A DNA stretch of 64,000 nt from Gari tellinella (GCA_922989275.2 OV277868.1:79722216-79786215), one strand, 5' to 3'. Counted from the stretch's first letter, positions 20,510 to 31,073 are shown. The notes: a model not told the origin generated them from the letters alone. Numbers and translations are program-made.

Positions 20510-20556
20510 CGGACGAGAGAGTCAGCAGAAAATTCACACGCAGAGCAGTCAGCATG
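18484..20556 (+). repeat. 54-bp coding minisatellite in B-box gene 1
   Basis: Each 54-bp unit is two related 27-bp halves, AAGCAGTCAGCATCTG... and AAAGAGTCAGCAGACA..., sharing AGTCAGCA. Units up to ~19430 are mostly the IKESADN type; later units are M(N/T/K)VSA(E/D)N or KYVSAEN. A SGW unit followed by three SDW units and one MNV unit recurs exactly 540 bp apart (18661 and 19201), suggesting a ten-unit duplication by unequal exchange. The unit has no stop codon in several other frames, including the reverse strand, so the very long antisense frames (~650-680 codons) are shadows. Confidence 0.93.
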
Positions 20557-20921
20557 AAGATCGCGATAAGAACATTCATTGGTTTAAACATATCTATTTG
20601 CATATATTATATTGTGACAGAACTGGACGGTATATAAACACTTCTACAGTCTGTTTAGTTGTTGTATGGGTTGCGAAGTTAAGCAACGTACTGCACGATT
20701 AGTATCTTGCTCCCCTATAGGAGATTTCTGTTTTACTGTCACCTTGTTTAAGCAGATACCTGTCATTAACACTTAAGAAAGAACAGAATTTAGTGATCGC
20801 AATAGAGAAGATTTATATTGTATGCTGTATATTTATATTGTTGATTGTTTAGGTCTCACTTAAAGTCGATAATGCCTAGTGACGCATATATGCATCATTT
20901 AGGAAATAATTAATCCATATC
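20557..20921. mobile_element. Right half of an AAACCTCTCT MITE (about 20690-20830)
   Basis: GCTCCCCTATAGGAG with TTCTGTTTTACTGTCACC (20710-20745) is the right part of the GCTTAAAGC hairpin, and TGATCGCAATAGAGAAG (20792) is the right outer end as at 54233. The left half is lost. The remainder is AT-rich 3' flank of the B-box gene. Confidence 0.55.
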
Positions 20922-21056
20922 AGTGTATTATCATGCACTAGACCATGGGTAGGATTTGAGAGGCATGGTAATTAAATCATGAGGCCGTAGGCCGAGTGAT
21001 GTAGTTACCAGCGTCTCAACAACTACCCATGTTTTTATTGTTTGATGATACACTGG
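20922..21056. repeat. CATGGGTAG inverted repeat
   Basis: CAGTGTATTATCATGC...CATGGGTAG...GGCATGGTAATTAAATCATG mirrors TAGTTACCAG...CTACCCATG...TGATGATACACTGG, with the palindrome GGCCGTAGGCC near the centre. It is an imperfect foldback sequence, ~135 bp, non-coding. Confidence 0.7.
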
Positions 21057-21469
21057 TGTTAATCGATTATTTCGATTCTAACACTTCACTTTAACTACAA
21101 TTTGCATTGCGCAACGGCGCTACATTTCTTGGTGCACGATGTATCGAAGCAATATTACGTCACATTAAGCCGTAACCGTGCGTGCGTGTTTTATAGTGAA
21201 TTTAAACACAGCTACGTTCTTTCTTAATTGTTTATATAGGGTGGGCGCGAGGTGTGTTATAATTACAAATAATACACAAGTAAAGAGTTCTATACAAATA
21301 GTGCAGACCCAGGGTCGGACCTATTTGTCATTTTGTTATATTCTATTAAAACAACCGCAAATAGGTAAACAAACTCAAACTCATTTGGAAACCGGAAGTA
21401 TCCATTTCATATCTCATGGGAGAATGAGGTAAGTCGAACTTACCTGCATTTCTACAGTTTCTACTGCCA

Positions 21470-21812
21470 TAACAACGCTACCTCTCTACAACTACAACAA
21501 ATGAGAGACAAAGATTGTGTATGTTGTTCGGATGGAGGTTTTACAGGGAGGGAAATTGGCTAACATTGCAAACAGCTAAATTCAAAATCAGACGCCGCAT
21601 AACCCGGCGTCTGATCAGGATTCAAGCTGTTTGTCACTCGCCATTACGGGTTTTTCTGTCTTTTAAGAAATACAGCAGACGACACTTTTAAGCAGACAAT
21701 ATTGCAGCAGTGAAAATGTTGGACATGTCTTGTTTTGGGAACAGCGACAAGCGTTGTTGTAAGGAGTGAGTCGTTGTTAAAAAGGCCGCTGTATGGAGGG
21801 AGCATTGTTATA
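21470..21812. mobile_element. CTCCCTCTCTACAAC-type MITE, reverse orientation
   Basis: Left end CTACCTCTCTACAACTACAA, right end CTGTATGGAGGGAGCATTG. The internal hairpin at 21568-21634 has CAGACGCCGCATAACCCGGC at its centre. The interior (AAATTGGCTAACATTGCAAACAG before the hairpin, AAGCAGACAATATTGCAGC after it) runs opposite to 30683-31042. Confidence 0.78.
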
Positions 21813-22124
21813 CACGAAACGCATGCATGTTAGTTGATTTATTACAAGTCCACGGTTTTTGTTTGGTTTATCCATTATACGAGAAAACAGTTTTTTTCAT
21901 TTTTCAATCAATCAATCGATCATCCATTCATTCAATCAGATTGTAAATCGGTTGTAACCAAGAAGAAAGAATCACTTTCAAAACTAACGTTGACATCTTT
22001 TTTAGCTAATAATGTATAACTTTGTGTTTGTTACATTGAAAATATGTTTTTTCACAATCAAAGTATACTTAAATTTTGTCCAATTGTTTACGTTTTTTGT
22101 CAAGTGACTCCCGCTCTAGATCTA

Positions 22125-22360
22125 GGATCCGTTTCAGAAAACTTCGTACGATAAATGACTAAATGTTGTCGTAAGTTAGATAATAAAAGTCTCAATTATT
22201 ATTTGTTTCTCCATCTAATCCTGTGTTGTGACATCTCTTTGGAATCGTCTTGAAAAGATGTCACAACACAGGATTAGATAGGGAAATCAGAAATTAAATG
22301 TGTTTTAAAGATTTGACTTACGACCGTTTTTGTCGTACGAAGTTTTATGAAACGGGCCCC
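22125..22360. mobile_element. GTTTCATAAAACTTCGTAC palindromic MITE
   Basis: Inverted ends are GTTTCAGAAAACTTCGTAC and GTACGAAGTTTTATGAAAC, ending in GGGCCCC. The inner mirror TCCTGTGTTGTGACATCT / AGATGTCACAACACAGGA lies around a TTGGAATCGTCTTG centre. Both arms say TGTGTTGTG where 63760-63998 and 14393-14653 have TGTCTTGTG or a close form. Confidence 0.85.
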
Positions 22361-22375
22361 AGTTTATAGTTTTGA

Positions 22376-22466
22376 TTACAGGATTAGATATGAAAATCAG
22401 AAATTAAATGTGTTTTAAAGTTTTGACTTACGATCTTTTTTGATGTACGAAGTTTTATGAAACGGA
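22376..22466. repeat. Solo right arm of the GTTTCATAAAAC MITE
   Basis: CAGGATTAGATATGAAAATC through TACGAAGTTTTATGAAACGG repeats the right arm of the preceding element. No left arm is present. It lies 16 bp after the complete copy, so it probably arose as a partial tandem duplication. Confidence 0.7.
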
Positions 22467-22617
22467 CACAGCAGTAATGAGGGGAATTTGGGCAGATAAC
22501 GATAAGCCAACACTTTCAAACTTGGCTTAATTACACAGAATATTAATACTAACAAAGCGTATACAGTATAAAAGAAGTAATTATTTCCCATAACGACCTT
22601 TACATGTATGTTTAATT

Positions 22618-22832
22618 TACTCTTTCAATACTAAATTTCTCTTGCGAGTATGTATGACCCTTTTGGACTCTTCTAGTACAGGTATTGTGAACCAGTCTAC
22701 TAGTTACAACAAAAACCAAATGAAAATATAAAACAGTGTAGACCCTGATCAGAGCCAGAGAGTTCCTATTGGAGCCCTCTGATCAGGGTCTTCACTGTTT
22801 GCATATGTAATCAGTAATGTCTACAGAGGGTT
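22618..22832. mobile_element. CTTTCAA...TTGAAAG MITE with GGAGCCCTC hairpin
   Basis: Outer ends CTCTTTCAATACTAAATTTC and CAGAGGGTTGAAAGC are inverted. The hairpin at 22730-22802 has arms AAACAGTGTAGACCCTGATC and its mirror around AGAGTTCCTATTGGAGCCC. A close relative is nested at 54436-54643. Confidence 0.7.
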
Positions 22833-22837
22833 GAAAG

Positions 22838-24177
22838 CATAGGCATTCGGCCCGTAGGCTATGACACTACCATCAGCTGCTACCCCCCCCCCCCCTTCTC
22901 CATCACCACCAAACGTGGATAAAATACCCTAAAATCTATCCATACATTCAATAATCATCATAAAAGGACATTTCCTGAAGTTTCATGAAATTTTAAAAAA
23001 CATTTTTTTTTGCTAATTTATAAGTAAAGGCTGCCATGAAAAAGCGCCTTGCAGAAGCAACCCTCAAGTTCCCAACCCTGTCATTTTGTCAAATCTTTGA
23101 CGATTTGGACAAATGATAGCTCATTGTTTACAGCAAACAGTTTTCTTTGACGATAATTGGTAAAAAAAATCAAAGCAATCGGCGAACACGCGCATGGGGA
23201 CTCGAAAAGTAGGGAGACCCCTTATTCGGAAACATTCGTCCACGCGAAATTTTCCCAAACAAACGACTGGTTACCCAGTCAAACTATTATCATTCTAGCG
23301 AAACCGAGCACCAGCTTCAAAGCAGGAAATGACGCAAAAGTCAAACGCCTCATTTGGTCGTATTCGAATCAGGACAACTATCGCGTTAGTTGGAATAGTT
23401 GTCAACAACTTCTATTCGAATCACCACTTGATGTTTTCCGTTGACAAAATGTTGTAAAACCATCAAATCGTTGACCACAACTTCGATTCGAGTCGGGTCA
23501 AAATATCGTTGTCATCAGTAAATCTTCGCGCATTTGCTCCGCCCAGTTTTCGTTGACAACAAACTCGATCATTCGAATACGACCAATGATCATATCCGTT
23601 TGTCAACCGAAACTTGAAAACGAAAGTTATCTAGAAATTTATTTCGTAACAGAAATGCTCATTTACCGATAATTCAAAAGGTATTTATTATATATTTCAT
23701 TTTCTTTTAATTACCCGTACCATGGTGTAATGCATGGTCGCAAATGCACTTGTTAATCGCTGAATGACGAATAAGTCCAAAATTTAAGGTGGACGAATGA
23801 TTCTGGACACGGTGCCTATCGAACTTTTTTATTTCTTCACTTGTGCTCGTGTCTTGCTTGGGCTGTGAGCTAATTTTCTTTGAACAAAACTGTTAAATGT
23901 AAATAATAAGCCATCATTTGTCAAAATCGGCCCAAAAATGACAAAATGACAAGGTTGGGAAGTTGATGGCTCTTAATTCACATCCACCTTTTCGTTGTAT
24001 ACATACATGATACGAAAAAAAACCCATTTTTTTAAAAACTTCGTGAAACTTCTTGAAACATTTATTAAGGATGTTTGTTGAACATATAGATGTTTTTTGA
24101 CTCATTTTGAAAGATTTATGGGGGGTAGTAGCTGGAGGGGGGGGGGGGGTCATAGCTTACGCGCCAAAAACCTGTGG
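22838..24177. mobile_element. 1.34-kb element with ~250-bp inverted repeats
   Basis: Left CATAGGCATTCGGCCCGTAG, GCTATGACACTACC and a C-run mirror right G-run, GTCATAGCTTACGCG and CCTGTGG. Deeper in, AAGTTCCCAACCCTGTCATT (23084) mirrors AATGACAAGGTTGGGAAGTT (23938). So ~250 bp at each side are inverted copies, with 60-80% identity by eye. The interior has no open frame with recognisable motifs; a 95-codon frame at 23157 is unconvincing. A smaller inverted-repeat element (23354-23586) is nested inside. Confidence 0.7.
23354..23586. mobile_element. TTGGTCGTATTCGAAT MITE, 233 bp
   Basis: Perfect 16-bp terminal inverted repeats TTGGTCGTATTCGAAT and ATTCGAATACGACCAA. Several internal TTCGATTCG/GTTGACAAC motifs are also inverted. 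No clear target-site duplication and no coding capacity. Confidence 0.75.
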
Positions 24178-24429
24178 TTGAAAGGGTTACCAGTAACAAG
24201 TATTTCTTGAGCAAACAGTCACGAGCCGGATCAGGCACCGGGTAATCACTAAGCAGGCAGTTTTTAAACGTAATTTAAAATTTATCGTCAACATTATTAA
24301 GAAGGTGTAATTTTCTACATTGTACTGCATTGCTTTTCTTTTTTCGCTAGAACGGGAATAAATAACGTCTTCCTCACTGTAGCAATATTTGTCAAGTTTT
24401 TTTTATGGGTGAACACGAGATGTAGAAGT

Positions 24430-24556
24430 TTTATTGTAAAGTGAGTCCCGGGTCCAAGGTTATAAAGCTTAGGCTAAAATCTGACCAATCAAATGCTTGA
24501 GAACAAAGTCAGACTTAACTCAAACGCTTTATTACCCTGGAACCCGATATAAACAC
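24430..24556. repeat. Right half of the CAGACGCTTT inverted-repeat element
   Basis: ACCAATCAAATGCTTGAGAA, AGTCAGACTTAACTCAAACG and CCTGGAACCCGATAT match the right arm of 15390-15525. Confidence 0.5.
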
Positions 24557-24584
24557 CACTCAAATAAAGACATGTTTTAGTGTT

Positions 24585-24805
24585 AACTCATTCAACCCAT
24601 TTTGTTTAAATGGACAATTCCAGGTCCCATAATGTTTTACCAGTTTATGTCTATCTATAGTTGTATTCTGCAATATATTGCAAAATTGGACAATAGTGCA
24701 GACCCTGATCAGAGGACTCCTTAAGGATCCCTCTGACCTGGGCCTGCACTGACTGTATACGACCATTGTACTCCTTACAGGTACACTGCTTGTAAGGTAC
24801 GAATA
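24585..24805. mobile_element. CATTCAACCC-ended element with GGACTCCTTAAGGATCC hairpin
   Basis: The left end TTAACTCATTCAACCC is followed by ATTGCAAAATTGGACAATAG. The hairpin at 24691-24756 has arms AGTGCAGACCCTGATCAGAG and its mirror. It resembles 25237-25495. Confidence 0.6.
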
Positions 24806-24911
24806 TTTAAGCCGAGTACTATACCAAGAGAATGGCATTTTTCTATTGTGTTTGTTTTATAGTCTTGTAGACTTTATTCACTATAACAACGCTTTGTGTT
24901 ATATTTAGTTT

Positions 24912-25222
24912 ACACTGCTCCCTCTCTACAACAACACTCGATTGGAGACACACATTGTGTGCGTTATTCGGGCGGAGCTATTATAAGGAGGGAAATTGGC
25001 TTACATTTGCAAACAGCTTTAATCCATATTAGACGCCGCGTAATGCTTCGGTTACGTCACTCTTCGTTTTTTCTGTCAAACTTCAATTATCTTTGAGAAA
25101 AACAGCAGACGACAATTTTAAGCAGACGACATTGGACACTATTGTCTTGTTTGGGGAATAGCGGCAAGCTTTGTTTTCAGGAGGGAATCCTTGTTCAGAG
25201 ATCCGTTGTTCGGAGGGAGCTT
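24912..25222. mobile_element. CTCCCTCTCTACAAC-type MITE, hairpin right arm lost
   Basis: Ends ACTGCTCCCTCTCTACAACA and TTCGGAGGGAGCTTTG. The central hairpin keeps only its left arm (GCAAACAGCTTTAATCC then TTAGACGCCGCG), followed directly by GGTTACGTCACTCTTCG. The interior runs in the same direction as 21470-21812. Confidence 0.7.
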
Positions 25223-25236
25223 TGAGGATGTTGTAT

Positions 25237-25630
25237 TTACTCCTTTGCACCCCTGGATCTTTTTAGTCTAGTTTCCAATTTAGTCAAGTCACATAGACTA
25301 TTTATGGTTGTTTTCTGAAATAAATAAATTGCAAAATGGCAAACAGTGCAGACCCTGGTCAGAGGGATCAATTTAGGGGCCATCTGATCTAGATGTACAC
25401 TGTTTGCATAGAACAGCATGCAGTTACTGTACACTTCACATGTAAACTGTGTGCAAAGGACAAATATACTCGTTGCTAGGGTTGAATGTTTTAACCCTTC
25501 GAGTGCGAGAACTGAGGCATCTTCACTCTTTGCAAGCCGTTTGCATCCTGACGAGACGCCGAGTAACTCGGGGTCTGATCAAGATCCAAACTGTTTGTCA
25601 CTCAGAGTGTCAGCAATGAAGATGAAGTAA
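25237..25630. mobile_element. Two adjoining hairpin elements
   Basis: 25339-25408 is a CAGTGCAGACCCTGGTCAG-type hairpin. Its outer right end ATACTCGTTGCTAGGGTTGA (25465) is inverted relative to the CCCTAGCGACGAGTATACTC ends elsewhere. It is followed at 25531-25599 by a GACGCCGAGTAACTCGG hairpin with TTTTAACCCTTCGAGTGC on its left. I infer side-by-side insertions. Confidence 0.65.
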
Positions 25631-25639
25631 AGTCCAGTT

Positions 25640-28085
25640 TCAGAATTAAGGCGAACGTCGTATGTTTGCAGATAGTATTAAATTTTATTCAACACTTAAA
25701 CAGTTAGGTTTGTAGACTGGGTTATGTCCCTTTATCTTCAGACAGTTAGGGACAGGCAACGGAGAAAAATGGCGGCATCCATGAAATAAAGGAAACCGGG
25801 AACCATAATGATAAATGGTGGGTGGAGTTATATGAGCTTAAATGGGCGTTTTCTTATATTAGGTGGTTCACGATAAACCATTGTAGTGAATGGGAACAGT
25901 TTTATACAAAATTACATTATCAATTAAAAATCACGGGCTACCAGTTGAATTCAGTACTAATTCGGGCCACGAATTTATTTTAAAACTAGCCCTATTATCG
26001 GATATTATACAGGTCCATTGACATTTCGGATAAATAAAACCTCGCCAGATTGTATGATTATTGAATTAAGGACATACGCGCCCAAATGAAATCTTCGTAG
26101 GATCTCTATGAACATTTCTACATAGGTTATTCGAACGTACCTTAGTGCTATGGTAAAAAGAAAAACATAGGTTATAATGTTCTTTTTTGTCTATGGGCAT
26201 TTGAAATGTATAATATAGCCATTCTCGGCAAAGAGTTGGCATGCATTATTTTTGGCTTTCTGAAATAAAGTTAAGTAAAAATTGGCACAAACAGACATTA
26301 AAACAGTTAAAGGTGATGCTTACTGAAAGTATGATGCAAAGTGTATAAATTAGAGTTTGTTGCCTAAAGTATGCGCATTTTTCTTAATTGTTTTTTAGCT
26401 CAAATTCAATGAATACACTTACTAAATCAAAATATATCCTTAAGAAATTAATCAAACTTCATAAATATATCTAAATGCTTTAGGTGTGAATAATAAGAAA
26501 ATGGTAAAAAAAGCATATATTATATTTAAAAAAAACAACGCCCCTAGAACGCACCAAAGACAATAGAAATAAAAGATGTACCGGGAAGCATGCCTCGGAC
26601 ACCCTAGTAAAAGCGTGTACACTTATCGGAGGGAGTAGAGGTAGACTAAGCTAATAGCCGGAAGACAACGTCAAAAATATGATCCTATATCATTAATAAT
26701 TTGTTATTTTAAGTTAAACATTTACATGGATTTTTATTAGTTTTTTACCTGTTTTAAATGCACAGCACGACCGTGAACGCTTCTGAAGCTATCTAAGAAT
26801 AAAATTTCCCCAGGGGAGCATGTCCCCGAACCCCAACTAGTTAGAGGGGGTATACTAATATGAGTATGTAGGGTAGAAGTTGAAGCTTAATATCTGGAAA
26901 GCAACCTGTCGAGAAATGTTGTCGAAGATTTAAATATTTAGGGTCATTTGGAGTATTTTTTACATATACTGAGCAAAAGTAGAAACGTCCCACACGATTA
27001 CAGGAACATTTGCTGGAAAGTTATAATGTTGATAGTCTAAAACCTATACCGAAAATGAGGTTTATCATTTTTAATCCATATCAGTTAACCTCATACTGCT
27101 GTGATGAATTTTTTTCCAGTGATATAATGAAGAAGTTTGTAGGGGTCAAGATGAAAAATCTGAATAAAAGTTTTTTTTTTCTTGAAATGTTTAGGTGTTT
27201 AATGAATTAGCATAAAAAAGTCCGAAGTTGTATTCGGTATGATTAATATCGTGAATGGCCACTATTTGCACCAACACACGCTACATTTCTACGGCGTAGC
27301 GTAACGTTCAAAAAGTACCTCAATCCTCCACTCTTGCCTGTGAAGCTTGTCTCAAATCTTGACTGTTGAATCTTGAATGTTAAAATTTGCGTAGCCTACC
27401 ATCTGCATTGCTCGGTGAGATTCGTCAAGAAAGAGAACTGGGTGCCAGTCTGCCTGCTTCTAATTCAAATGACGTCGTGACCACAATTTAACATAGCACC
27501 ACGCGTCTAAATTTTGACGGAAATATGGGCGTCGTGCTCTGATTGGTTGAGCGTTGGGTCGCAAGCGAATACTAAGGTATGTGTGTCTGTATGTGTTCTC
27601 GGGTTCACACTAAATTTCACGTTAATATTTCTCGATGTATCCACGGGAGGTAACCGACACGCACGATTTCGTTGAGTAACGATTCTTGGATTATCGTACT
27701 TTGTTAGCACGAATTGGGCGAGTATGTCCTTAAAGACATCTCCTGACGACCTTTTGGTCATAACGCCTTGCCAGATTATTTACTGTCAATTTCCTTGCAA
27801 AAAGCATGGGTCTTGTGCATATTGAACCATTGAAGCGTCTTGTGTGAGACTCTACCTTTATATTTGATAGTTTGGTTAGAAATAACCATTGAAAATCACT
27901 AGAGCATGAATATAATCTGGACATCACCAGGTAAACTGCCCGTGATTTGACAGTTACATTGACACCTCCAGAACAATATGCTGGTGGTCCTTCAATGGAC
28001 TGAGGAAAAGTCTTTAAGTTGTCTTATCTGTTGGAACACTTGCCTTATTTTCGGCTATTATATATATCAGTTCGATGTAACATCC
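25640..28085. other. Sparse non-coding stretch
   Basis: No gene found. The only structure I can support is a diverged direct repeat of ~110 bp: GGGAAGCATGCCTCGGACAC (26583) with a GGAAGACAAC tail, and GGGGAGCATGTCCCCGAACC (26813) with a GGAAAGCAACCTG tail, ~230 bp apart. Reverse-strand frames at 27507-27927 have no recognisable motif. Confidence 0.5.
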
Positions 28086-28090
28086 GTACT

Positions 28091-28162
28091 ATGTTGTTGG
28101 TGTATTGCTTAGGATCCCTGCTTCTCGTCCAGGCGGCCCAGGTTCGATTCCCGTCACAGGAA
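28091..28162 (+). pseudogene. tRNA-Glu-like pseudogene (anticodon CTC)
   Basis: A B-box promoter GGTTCGATTCC (28141) and an A-box-like TGGTGTATTGCTTAGGA precede a 7-base loop TTCTCGT (28122-28128), closed by CCTGC/CCAGG with one mismatch. The loop would put CTC at the anticodon, and overall spacing matches tRNA-Glu. The T-stem has two mismatches, the acceptor stem does not pair, and there is no T-run terminator. It is a tRNA-derived relic or SINE head rather than a working gene. Confidence 0.5.
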
Positions 28163-28904
28163 TGTATTTTTCTTTATTGGTCACAACTTTTTAAACGCAG
28201 TAAATAATAAATATCATCTACATGTATTTAATAATTTATTTTTCGGAAAACCAATAAACAATAACTAAACCAATATTTGATTTACTACTCAAAGTTTAAT
28301 TAGCACCAAAGGTACGCCTTCATAGATTGACTTCCAATTAATGCATTGACCCTATCACTGTCTCACCGTATAACTTCCCAAATATTTTGTTCAATTCCAT
28401 CCAAACATAGAGAAATCAATGCTATAGGTTCATTTTACAGATTCTGATACATATCACGAATAAATCGCGTCGTTATTCATTCGGGCACATATAGATCTAC
28501 ACTTTTGATGTGAGGACGCCAGGGACAAAGTATGATGAGGCCGGGGCCGAAAGGCATATGAAGTACCTACGAGTGGTCCCCGGCTCACTCTATCTCTTCT
28601 TGATCAACCAGCTTAACTGAACAGTCGCACCTAGCTTCTTCAGGTAAGTTATTGCCACTGTATTTCATGTATTATATGCTTGTATCCTTTTTGTATGCTT
28701 TCATTAGCTCTCGGCTACACATCAAGTGGCACTGCGAGCGAAACTAATTAATATTGTCAATTATTTTATATATTTCTTGTGAAAACTTCTTTGGAATTTT
28801 TCATGAGGTCTTCTCGCCATTTATACTGTATTCATTGCATCATATTTGTATCCATTGTATTTTGTCATCATCCGATATTATCGGGTGCTGATATTGATTT
28901 ATTA
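28163..28904. other. AT-rich flank with a GC-rich patch
   Basis: Near 28500-28640 a GC-richer patch (GAGGCCGGGGCCGAAAGGC) ends with CTTCTTCAGGTAAGTTATTG, which contains a strong splice-donor consensus CAG/GTAAGT at 28643. It could be the untranslated leader of the retroelement-like units that start at 28905. No coding sequence seen. Confidence 0.35.
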
Positions 28905-29415
28905 TTACTGTATATTCATTATTATTGTACTTATTCGCTGTATTTTTGCATTTTATGTATTTGGCGTGATTAAATACTTGAATATTTTCACGCTATTTTC
29001 GTTTTGTTCGTTTCCGTAAATACAGTTTCCGGTATAACCGGTGATTGATAATTGTTGTTTTTTCGTAATATTTACGTCCAGTTTTGTATATTTGTTCAGT
29101 GTTATTTGTACCTTGCTTTCTTTCGTCTTTTTCACTTATGAAAATTGAAATATGGCTGAGAATCAAAAGTTTAGGTACGAAGAATTCTGGGATAGGTTCG
29201 AAGAGAGACAAAAATGTCACAATCAAAGGTATCAATATTTTTTAGACAGACTAGCCCAAGGCACGGAGAAATTACTCCATGCCCAAAGTCAGTTTTTGTC
29301 ATCATGTCAGTCTCTTGGTTTGGAGTCTCAGGTTCCAAAACAGGAGACTGGCGGGATCACAAGTGCTATGCCAAACATTAGCCACACTTTATATGGGCAA
29401 ACAAAAGAGGATATA
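28905..29415 (+). mobile_element. Tandem retroelement-derived unit 1 with coiled-coil ORF
   Basis: A leader (TTGGCGTGATTAAATACTTG, ATATTTTCACGCTATTTTCG) precedes an ORF starting MAENQKFRYEEF at 29152. It reads a short charged coil, then PKQETGGITSAMPNISH and GQTKED, and runs out into AT repeats. The leader and the PKQET...GQTKE tail are repeated in unit 2, so unit 1 looks like an internally deleted copy. No reverse transcriptase, protease or integrase is visible; gag-like or ORF1-like is a guess from architecture and context. Confidence 0.55.
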
Positions 29416-29419
29416 ATCA

Positions 29420-30475
29420 TTATTATTGCATTTATTGTCCATATTTTTTGCATTTAAGGTATTTAGCGTGACGAAATTCTTAGAATATTTTCACGCTATT
29501 TTCACTTTGTTCATTGCTATAAATATCACCATCCGGGTTTACCGGTTGTTGATAATTCTGCGTTATCGTAACATTTACGTACATTTTTTGTATTTGTGCA
29601 GTTTATTTGTAATTTTCTTACTTCCTTTAGTCTTTTTCTGTTGTGAAAAATGGCTGAGGGAGTAATGCATTTGTTTCTCTGTTCTGTGCCTGATTTAAAA
29701 TCAATTCCAAACGTCGGGGAAAAGACTTCTGCTGCTATTATTCAGCACAGAAATCTGGCCCTCGACGAAGGGAGAGATTTGACTGTTGAGAATCTATTGG
29801 ACTGTAATAAAACGGTAGGTTGTTTCAGGCAAGATTTCCCTCACCAGGCCGGTAGGAGATGAGAGATTTGAAATTGTCATTGGGAGATTGTTTAAAGTAG
29901 ATGAGGATATGGCGGCCTCGACAAAAATAACAGAAACACTAGGGAAAAAGCAAGACAATATCCAGGAACGTCTCTGTAAAAACGAGTCGAGCCTGGAAAG
30001 ATTGGAAAAGGCCTTTGAAACCCAAAGGCTATTGTTGCAACAGTTGTTAGATCAAAATTTGGAAACAAAGAAAATATTTGATGAAGAGTAACATTCCCGC
30101 CAGGAGATCTTGCAGAAAACTAATGATGATTTTAGGGTAGTTACTGATCATCTTAGGAGAACTGCTGAAGATAATTTTCAAAGAATAGAATCAAGTGTAG
30201 GCCGCCTTCAGGAAGATTATCAGAGACTGGATTCCAGACTAGAGTCTGGACTCCGGCCTCTGATCTCTCCTGGAGTGGCACCTTATAGGCAACCCCCTGG
30301 TTTCCCCCCTGGATTTCAGCCATCACTCCTCCCATTTCCACTCCCACAACAGCCTTTGTCATCTGGACAGTCTTTTGATTTGGGGCCACAGGGTCCAAAA
30401 CAGGAGACTGACGGGATGACAAATGCAATGCAAAGCATTAGTCAGACCATAAATGGGCAGACGAAGGAGGGAATA
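29420..30475 (+). pseudogene. Tandem retroelement-derived unit 2: helix-hairpin-helix plus coiled coil, broken
   Basis: The same leader as unit 1 (29452-29650) is followed by an ORF from 29650: MAEGVMHLFLC, then a helix-hairpin-helix-like stretch IPNVGEKTSAAIIQHR, a frameshift near 29815-29850, a coiled coil (29850-30091), an in-frame TAA at 30089-30091, more coiled coil, a Pro-rich segment (GFPPGFQPS) and the tail PKQETDGMTNAMQSISQ. Frames before and after the TAA agree, so it is a simple nonsense change. I cannot name the family; a DNA-binding gag/ORF1-like protein is possible. Confidence 0.55.
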
Positions 30476-30529
30476 TTTGTCTTAAACTTTGTGAAAAATT
30501 CAAAATTCTGAACTTTTTAACTGTAGAAA

Positions 30530-30596
30530 TATTGATACGACTGATCAGAAGCCGCTTTTCACGGCGCCCGATCTGGATCAAGACTGTTTGCAAACT
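30530..30596. repeat. Degenerate GAAGCCGC hairpin
   Basis: ACGACTGATCAGAAGCCGC and GCGCCCGATCTGGATCAAG are imperfect mirrors of the CAAACAGTTTGGATCC family; the left outer arm is eroded. It sits 55 bp after the tandem retroelement units. Confidence 0.5.
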
Positions 30597-30682
30597 CGAC
30601 GTAAGTTGCTGGCTTGCTGTACAGCGCTTGCGGTGGTGTATTGGCTGTAACAGCTTATTGTGACATAACATGGCTTCGTCGT

Positions 30683-31042
30683 ACAGTGCTCCCTCTCTAC
30701 AACGGCCCTCCCAACAACGAGTCCCTCCTTACAATGACTCTTGCCGCTGTTCCCTAAACGGAACAAGTATGTCTAACGCTTTTACTGCTGCAATATCGTC
30801 TGCTTAAAATTGTCGTCTGCTCTTTTTCTCAAAGTGACATAATGGATATTTTGACCAAACATAAATTAATCACGAGTGACAAACAGCTTGAATCCAGATC
30901 AGACGCCGCGTGACGCGGCGTCTGATCTGGATTCAAGCTATTTGCAAATGTAAACCAAATTCCCTCTCTATAACGACTCCATCCGAACAACGCACGTAAT
31001 AGTTGTCTCCCATTGGGTGTCGTTGTAGGGGGCGCTGTATTA
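30683..31042. mobile_element. CTCCCTCTCTACAAC-type MITE, best copy
   Basis: Left end ACAGTGCTCCCTCTCTACAA, right end GTCGTTGTAGGGGGCGCTGT. Just inside are a second inverted pair (ACGAGTCCCTCCTTACAATG against the ACGACTCCATCCGAACAACG side) and a near-perfect hairpin at 30878-30947 with arms CAGCTTGAATCCAGATCAGA and mirror around GCGTGACGC. About 360 bp, no coding capacity. The reference copy for the family. Confidence 0.85.
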
Positions 31043-31073
31043 CTCTTTGTCGATCTCCACTACACTGGTATTT

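Noticed and set aside
28091..28162. A functional tRNA-Glu gene
   Set aside because: Anticodon loop and B-box are good, but the acceptor stem does not pair and the T-stem has mismatches.
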